The translations under genes were made by a program, and so were the position numbers. A DNA stretch of 17,625 nt from Chloroflexota bacterium (lineage in GTDB: Bacteria > Chloroflexota > Ktedonobacteria > Ktedonobacterales > JACDGC01), in contig JAKAOI010000004.1 of assembly GCA_021812265.1 (NCBI GenBank), forward strand, positions 1 to 17,625, written 5' to 3'. Shown here piece by piece: positions 15,159-17,625 of this stretch. Under the pieces are notes generated by a model. The model saw nothing but the letters and a program-made list of their open reading frames with translations, searched no databases and was not told the origin of the DNA. The first letter of the stretch is position 1; each line of letters begins with the position of its first letter.

Positions 15159-15866
15159 ATGGTTTACACAATTCTGCTGACTGAAGATGAAGCCTCCATT
15201 CGCGATATGCTTGCGTACCGGCTTCGCTCGGAAGGATATAATGTTATTACATCTTCCGACGGCCCCGATGCGCTGGAAGCGGCGCATAAAACACATCCCG
15301 ATCTCATTATTCTGGACCTTATGCTGCCGAAAATGGATGGATTGGAGGTGTGCAAGCAGTTACGGGCGAATACACAATTCCAATCGACTCCTATTATTAT
15401 GTTGACTGCGCGTGTAGAAGAAAGCGATAAAATTATCGGTTTAGAGCTAGGCGCAGATGACTATGTAACAAAACCGTTCAGTTGGCCGGAGTTGCGCGCA
15501 AGGATCCGCACTCAGCTTAGGCGTACCGAAACGGGAGGATCGGCGCGCGGAGATATAGCTGCGCATGGCGTGCTTGAAGCAGACGATATGATGGTGGATA
15601 TCGATCGCAGATTGGTTACGCGCAAATCGGTTGAAATAGAGTTGGCGGCGCGGCTGTTCGATTTATTGGTATATTTTATACAGCAGCGCGGGCTGGTTTT
15701 AACCCGCGCGCAACTGCTTGAAACGGTTTGGGGCTATGATTACGACGGTGATAATCGGACGGTAGATGTGCATGTACGCTGGCTGCGGGAAAAAATTGAG
15801 GACGATCCCTCCAACCCGCAATTTATTCAAACAGTGCGCGGAGTGGGGTATCGCTTCAAAATGTGA
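15159..15866 (+). CDS. phoB: OmpR/PhoB-family response regulator (likely PhoB/PhoP)
   Basis: A 235-residue two-component regulator. The receiver domain (1-120) has the acidic pocket Glu9/Asp10, phospho-acceptor Asp53 (ILDLMLPKMDG), Thr83 and Lys105 (TKPF). The C-terminal winged helix (about 137-234) contains VWGYDYDGDNRTVDVHVRWLR (190-210, binding helix) and ends with VRGVGYRF. ATG 15159 follows AAAGG (15146-15150). As the last gene of the pst-phoU operon it is the best candidate to bind the TTAACA repeats before pstS, which would give positive feedback. No histidine kinase follows: the next gene is convergent. The OmpR-family assignment is certain, and the PhoB role rests on context. Confidence 0.88.
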   Translation: MVYTILLTEDEASIRDMLAYRLRSEGYNVITSSDGPDALEAAHKTHPDLIILDLMLPKMDGLEVCKQLRANTQFQSTPIIMLTARVEESDKIIGLELGADDYVTKPFSWPELRARIRTQLRRTETGGSARGDIAAHGVLEADDMMVDIDRRLVTRKSVEIELAARLFDLLVYFIQQRGLVLTRAQLLETVWGYDYDGDNRTVDVHVRWLREKIEDDPSNPQFIQTVRGVGYRFKM

Positions 15867-15889
15867 GATTACCGGTTCAGCGGCATACT

Positions 15890-15901
15890 TCATGTACATG
15901 A
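15890..15901. repeat. 12-base palindrome between convergent genes
   Basis: TCATGTACATGA is perfectly self-complementary and lies in the 36-base gap between the response regulator and the convergent small gene. There is no T-run on either strand, so it is not a convincing terminator, and I saw no other terminator in the gap. Confidence 0.3.
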
Positions 15902-15902
15902 T

Positions 15903-16331
15903 TTAAGCGCTTTCTTGTGCCGCCCCAGTATCCGGAGGATCCGGTTCGGTATCTGCATACGCAGAACTTTGACTTGCGCCAAACGAGATCTGCAAGTCGT
16001 GGAGCGCGCCGGAGAAAACTGCATTGGCCTTATTCATTGCCTCGTCTAAGTCTAGCTTATGATACAAAAACATGCGCAGCGATTTATCGGCTTCGACTGC
16101 TGCTTGCAGCCTTGCCCATTCTTTTGTATCTAACGACAGCGAATCTTTCAGTGTCAGCAAATAAGATCCCTGAAGTGAAGCAACCCTGCCGAACTCTTCG
16201 CTTGCGAAGCGCAGCCGTTCAATTTGCTGGGGGTGAACATGTATTTGCGCTAATAGCGACCAATGCGAGCCTTTCTCTTTTTTGTAATGTTTTTTAAGAA
16301 TTTCGTCTAGCTCTGCTGCAAGAAAACCCAT
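15903..16331 (-). CDS. Unrecognised 142-residue, mostly helical protein
   Basis: I do not recognise this protein. It is soluble, with no signal peptide or membrane helix. Residues 1-115 look helical. The stretch 5-55 (ELDEILKKHY, then HWSLLAQIHVHPQQIERL) resembles a diverged Cro/XRE-type HTH, in which HWSLLAQ would be the first helix and HPQQIERL the recognition region. This is weak. The last 25 residues are acidic and rich in Ala, Ser and Pro, probably disordered. ATG 16331 is preceded by a weak AGG (16342-16340). It has good codon use, no competing frame except a shorter antisense one, and its own upstream spacer of 70 bases, so I take it as real. It points toward the pst operon but does not overlap it. 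Confidence 0.6.
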   Translation of the reverse strand: MGFLAAELDEILKKHYKKEKGSHWSLLAQIHVHPQQIERLRFASEEFGRVASLQGSYLLTLKDSLSLDTKEWARLQAAVEADKSLRMFLYHKLDLDEAMNKANAVFSGALHDLQISFGASQSSAYADTEPDPPDTGAAQESA

Positions 16332-16333
16332 AA

Positions 16334-16391
16334 AACGCCTACTTTCACAACGGAAATATACCTAGAAAATAAATTGAAAGAATGTGGCGTT
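16334..16391. repeat. Nested inverted repeats in the spacer before the small gene
   Basis: AACGCC (16334-16339) with GGCGTT (16386-16391), and inside them CTTTCA (16342-16347) with TGAAAG (16375-16380), form two nested pairs. They span the whole 70-base spacer between the acyl-CoA dehydrogenase stop and the small gene's start. They may be an operator or the end structure of the dehydrogenase transcript. Short arms make chance possible. Confidence 0.25.
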
Positions 16392-16401
16392 ATGGCAGTT
16401 T

Positions 16402-17547
16402 TTACTTATTTTTTAGTAACGATCTGGCAATAACAATTCGCTGAATTTGGCTGGAGCCTTCAAAAATTTCAGTCACTTTCAAGTCACGCATAAAGCGTTC
16501 CAGCGGCCAATCTTTTACATAACCGGCTCCGCCCAGGATTTGAATTGCGTCGGAAACTACCCGCTGCGCCATGCCGGTTGAAAACAGTTTAGCCATGGCG
16601 GCTTCGCGTGTTGCCGAGCCATACGCATCCAGTGTGGCGGCTGCCTGAAAAGTCAGCAATTCTGCCGCTTCAATCTGCACGGCCATATCAGCGAGCATAA
16701 ATTGCACACCCTGAAATTCAGCGATGGGTTTGCCAAACTGCTGACGTTCCTTAGCATACGCCGTTGCGATTTCCAATGAAGTTTTTGCTGTTCCGGCGGC
16801 GGCGGCGGCAACATTAATCCGCCCGCTGTCCAACGCGGAAAGAGCAATTTTCAGCCCTGCGCCTTCCGGACCGATTCTTTGTTCTTCCGCTATAACACAG
16901 TTGTCAAAGATCAGTTCTGCGGTTGGTGACGCATGCAGCCCCATTTTTCTTTCAATTTTTCCTACAGTAAAACCCGGAGTACCTGATTCTACTATAAAAG
17001 ATGAAATACCTTTAGAACCTGTTGTTCCCGGCTCCCGCGCCATAACAATAACAACATCGGCGACATTGCCGCTTGTTACCCACGCTTTTGTTCCAGATAA
17101 TGTATACGATCCATTTGCTAATTTGGCTGTTGTGCGTAAAGACGCAGGATCGGACCCTGCGTGAGCTTCGCTGAGCGAAAAAGCTCCCAATGTGGCGCCA
17201 TTTGCCATGTCGGGAAGATATTTTTGCTTTTGCGTTTCCGAGCCAAATTGAGTAATGATTCCGGCAGCCATATTATGCACTGCAAGCCAAACCACTGTTG
17301 ATAGATCTGCCGTCGCCAGTGTTTCATAAGCTACAGCCGCAGAAAGTCTGCTCAGCTTTGCGCCTTGCCACTCTTCGGGAATGGTTATAGCGGTAAGGCC
17401 TAAATCTGCTAAAGGAGTCATAAGCTCTCGCGGGAATCGTTCTTCTTCATCCCATTGGGCCGCAAAGGGAACAATACGTTCTTTTGCAAAGCGCGCCAGC
17501 GTGCGCTGAATTTCTGTCTGCTCGTCATTGAGTAGTACGTTTTGCAT
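16402..17547 (-). CDS. Acyl-CoA dehydrogenase (short/medium or branched-chain type)
   Basis: A 381-residue FAD enzyme that oxidises an acyl-CoA to the trans-2-enoyl-CoA and passes electrons to electron-transfer flavoprotein. The N-terminal helical domain covers about 1-118. The middle beta domain carries AFSLSEAHAGSD (122-133) and KAWVTSG (154-160). The C-terminal helical domain has QFGKPIAEFQ (270-279), the FAD-contact segment QILGGAGYVKDWPLER (336-351) and the catalytic base Glu363 in IFEGSSQIQR (361-370), the position used by medium- and short-chain enzymes. Length is standard. ATG 17547 follows AGAGGAT (17557-17551). No other beta-oxidation or ETF gene is in the window, so the chain-length preference stays open. 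Confidence 0.95.
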   Translation of the reverse strand: MQNVLLNDEQTEIQRTLARFAKERIVPFAAQWDEEERFPRELMTPLADLGLTAITIPEEWQGAKLSRLSAAVAYETLATADLSTVVWLAVHNMAAGIITQFGSETQKQKYLPDMANGATLGAFSLSEAHAGSDPASLRTTAKLANGSYTLSGTKAWVTSGNVADVVIVMAREPGTTGSKGISSFIVESGTPGFTVGKIERKMGLHASPTAELIFDNCVIAEEQRIGPEGAGLKIALSALDSGRINVAAAAAGTAKTSLEIATAYAKERQQFGKPIAEFQGVQFMLADMAVQIEAAELLTFQAAATLDAYGSATREAAMAKLFSTGMAQRVVSDAIQILGGAGYVKDWPLERFMRDLKVTEIFEGSSQIQRIVIARSLLKNK

Positions 17548-17568
17548 AATATCCTCTTTTATTAAAGC

Positions 17569-17593
17569 ATTTTACACATCAATGGTACATCAA
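17569..17593 (-). promoter_or_regulatory. Direct repeat and -10 upstream of the acyl-CoA dehydrogenase
   Basis: On the minus strand TTGATGT occurs twice (17593-17587 and 17582-17576) with an 11-base period, followed one base later by TAAAAT (17574-17569), a possible -10. An 11-base direct repeat is the spacing used by OmpR-type activators. No regulator is implied by position. Confidence 0.35.
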
Positions 17594-17625
17594 AATCACC
17601 ATCATCTGCAAAATTACTATAAAAA

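Overview
The window looks like chromosomal DNA of a free-living bacterium with moderate base composition. I tentatively place it in the Chloroflexota. The reason is the 1080-residue protein that joins a zinc ribbon, a kinase-like domain, a membrane helix and a solute-binding receptor, together with the lipoprotein-rich gene set. This placement is inference from protein style, and no rRNA or marker gene is present to confirm it. There is no tRNA, rRNA, CRISPR array, transposase or phage gene.

Layout. The left edge holds the tail of an unrecognised gene (2-106) and its intrinsic terminator. A GH114-like secreted lipoprotein follows (183-995). Next is a very large single-pass receptor (1158-4400) with a cytoplasmic zinc ribbon and degenerate kinase domain and, outside, a TPR-like segment and a Leu/Ile/Val-type periplasmic-binding fold. 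After a 306-base leader with a strong hairpin comes ATP-dependent protease Lon (4707-7196). A bidirectional terminator separates Lon from a convergent two-HTH regulator (7836-7336, minus). Upstream of that regulator lie a promoter and a 20-base perfect palindrome. A translationally coupled minus-strand pair follows: a flippase-like integral membrane protein (9182-8181) and a GtrB/DPM-type glycosyltransferase (10195-9179).

The centre is a complete phosphate uptake operon on the plus strand: pstS, pstC, pstA, pstB, phoU and a PhoB-type response regulator (10468-15866). TTAACA-like repeats in the pstS promoter are spaced as in a Pho box, so the system probably controls itself. There is a hairpin in the pstS leader and another between pstS and pstC. 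No PhoR-type histidine kinase is adjacent. The right end has a small unrecognised protein (16331-15903, minus) and an acyl-CoA dehydrogenase (17547-16402, minus).

How it fits together. The Pst transporter captures and imports phosphate, PhoU couples transporter state to signalling, and the OmpR/PhoB-family regulator is the likely activator at the TTAACA repeats. The divergent glycosyltransferase/flippase pair shares the intergenic region with pstS and may make or move a glycolipid. A link to phosphate limitation is only a hypothesis. The most unusual element is the receptor-pseudokinase fusion next to lon.
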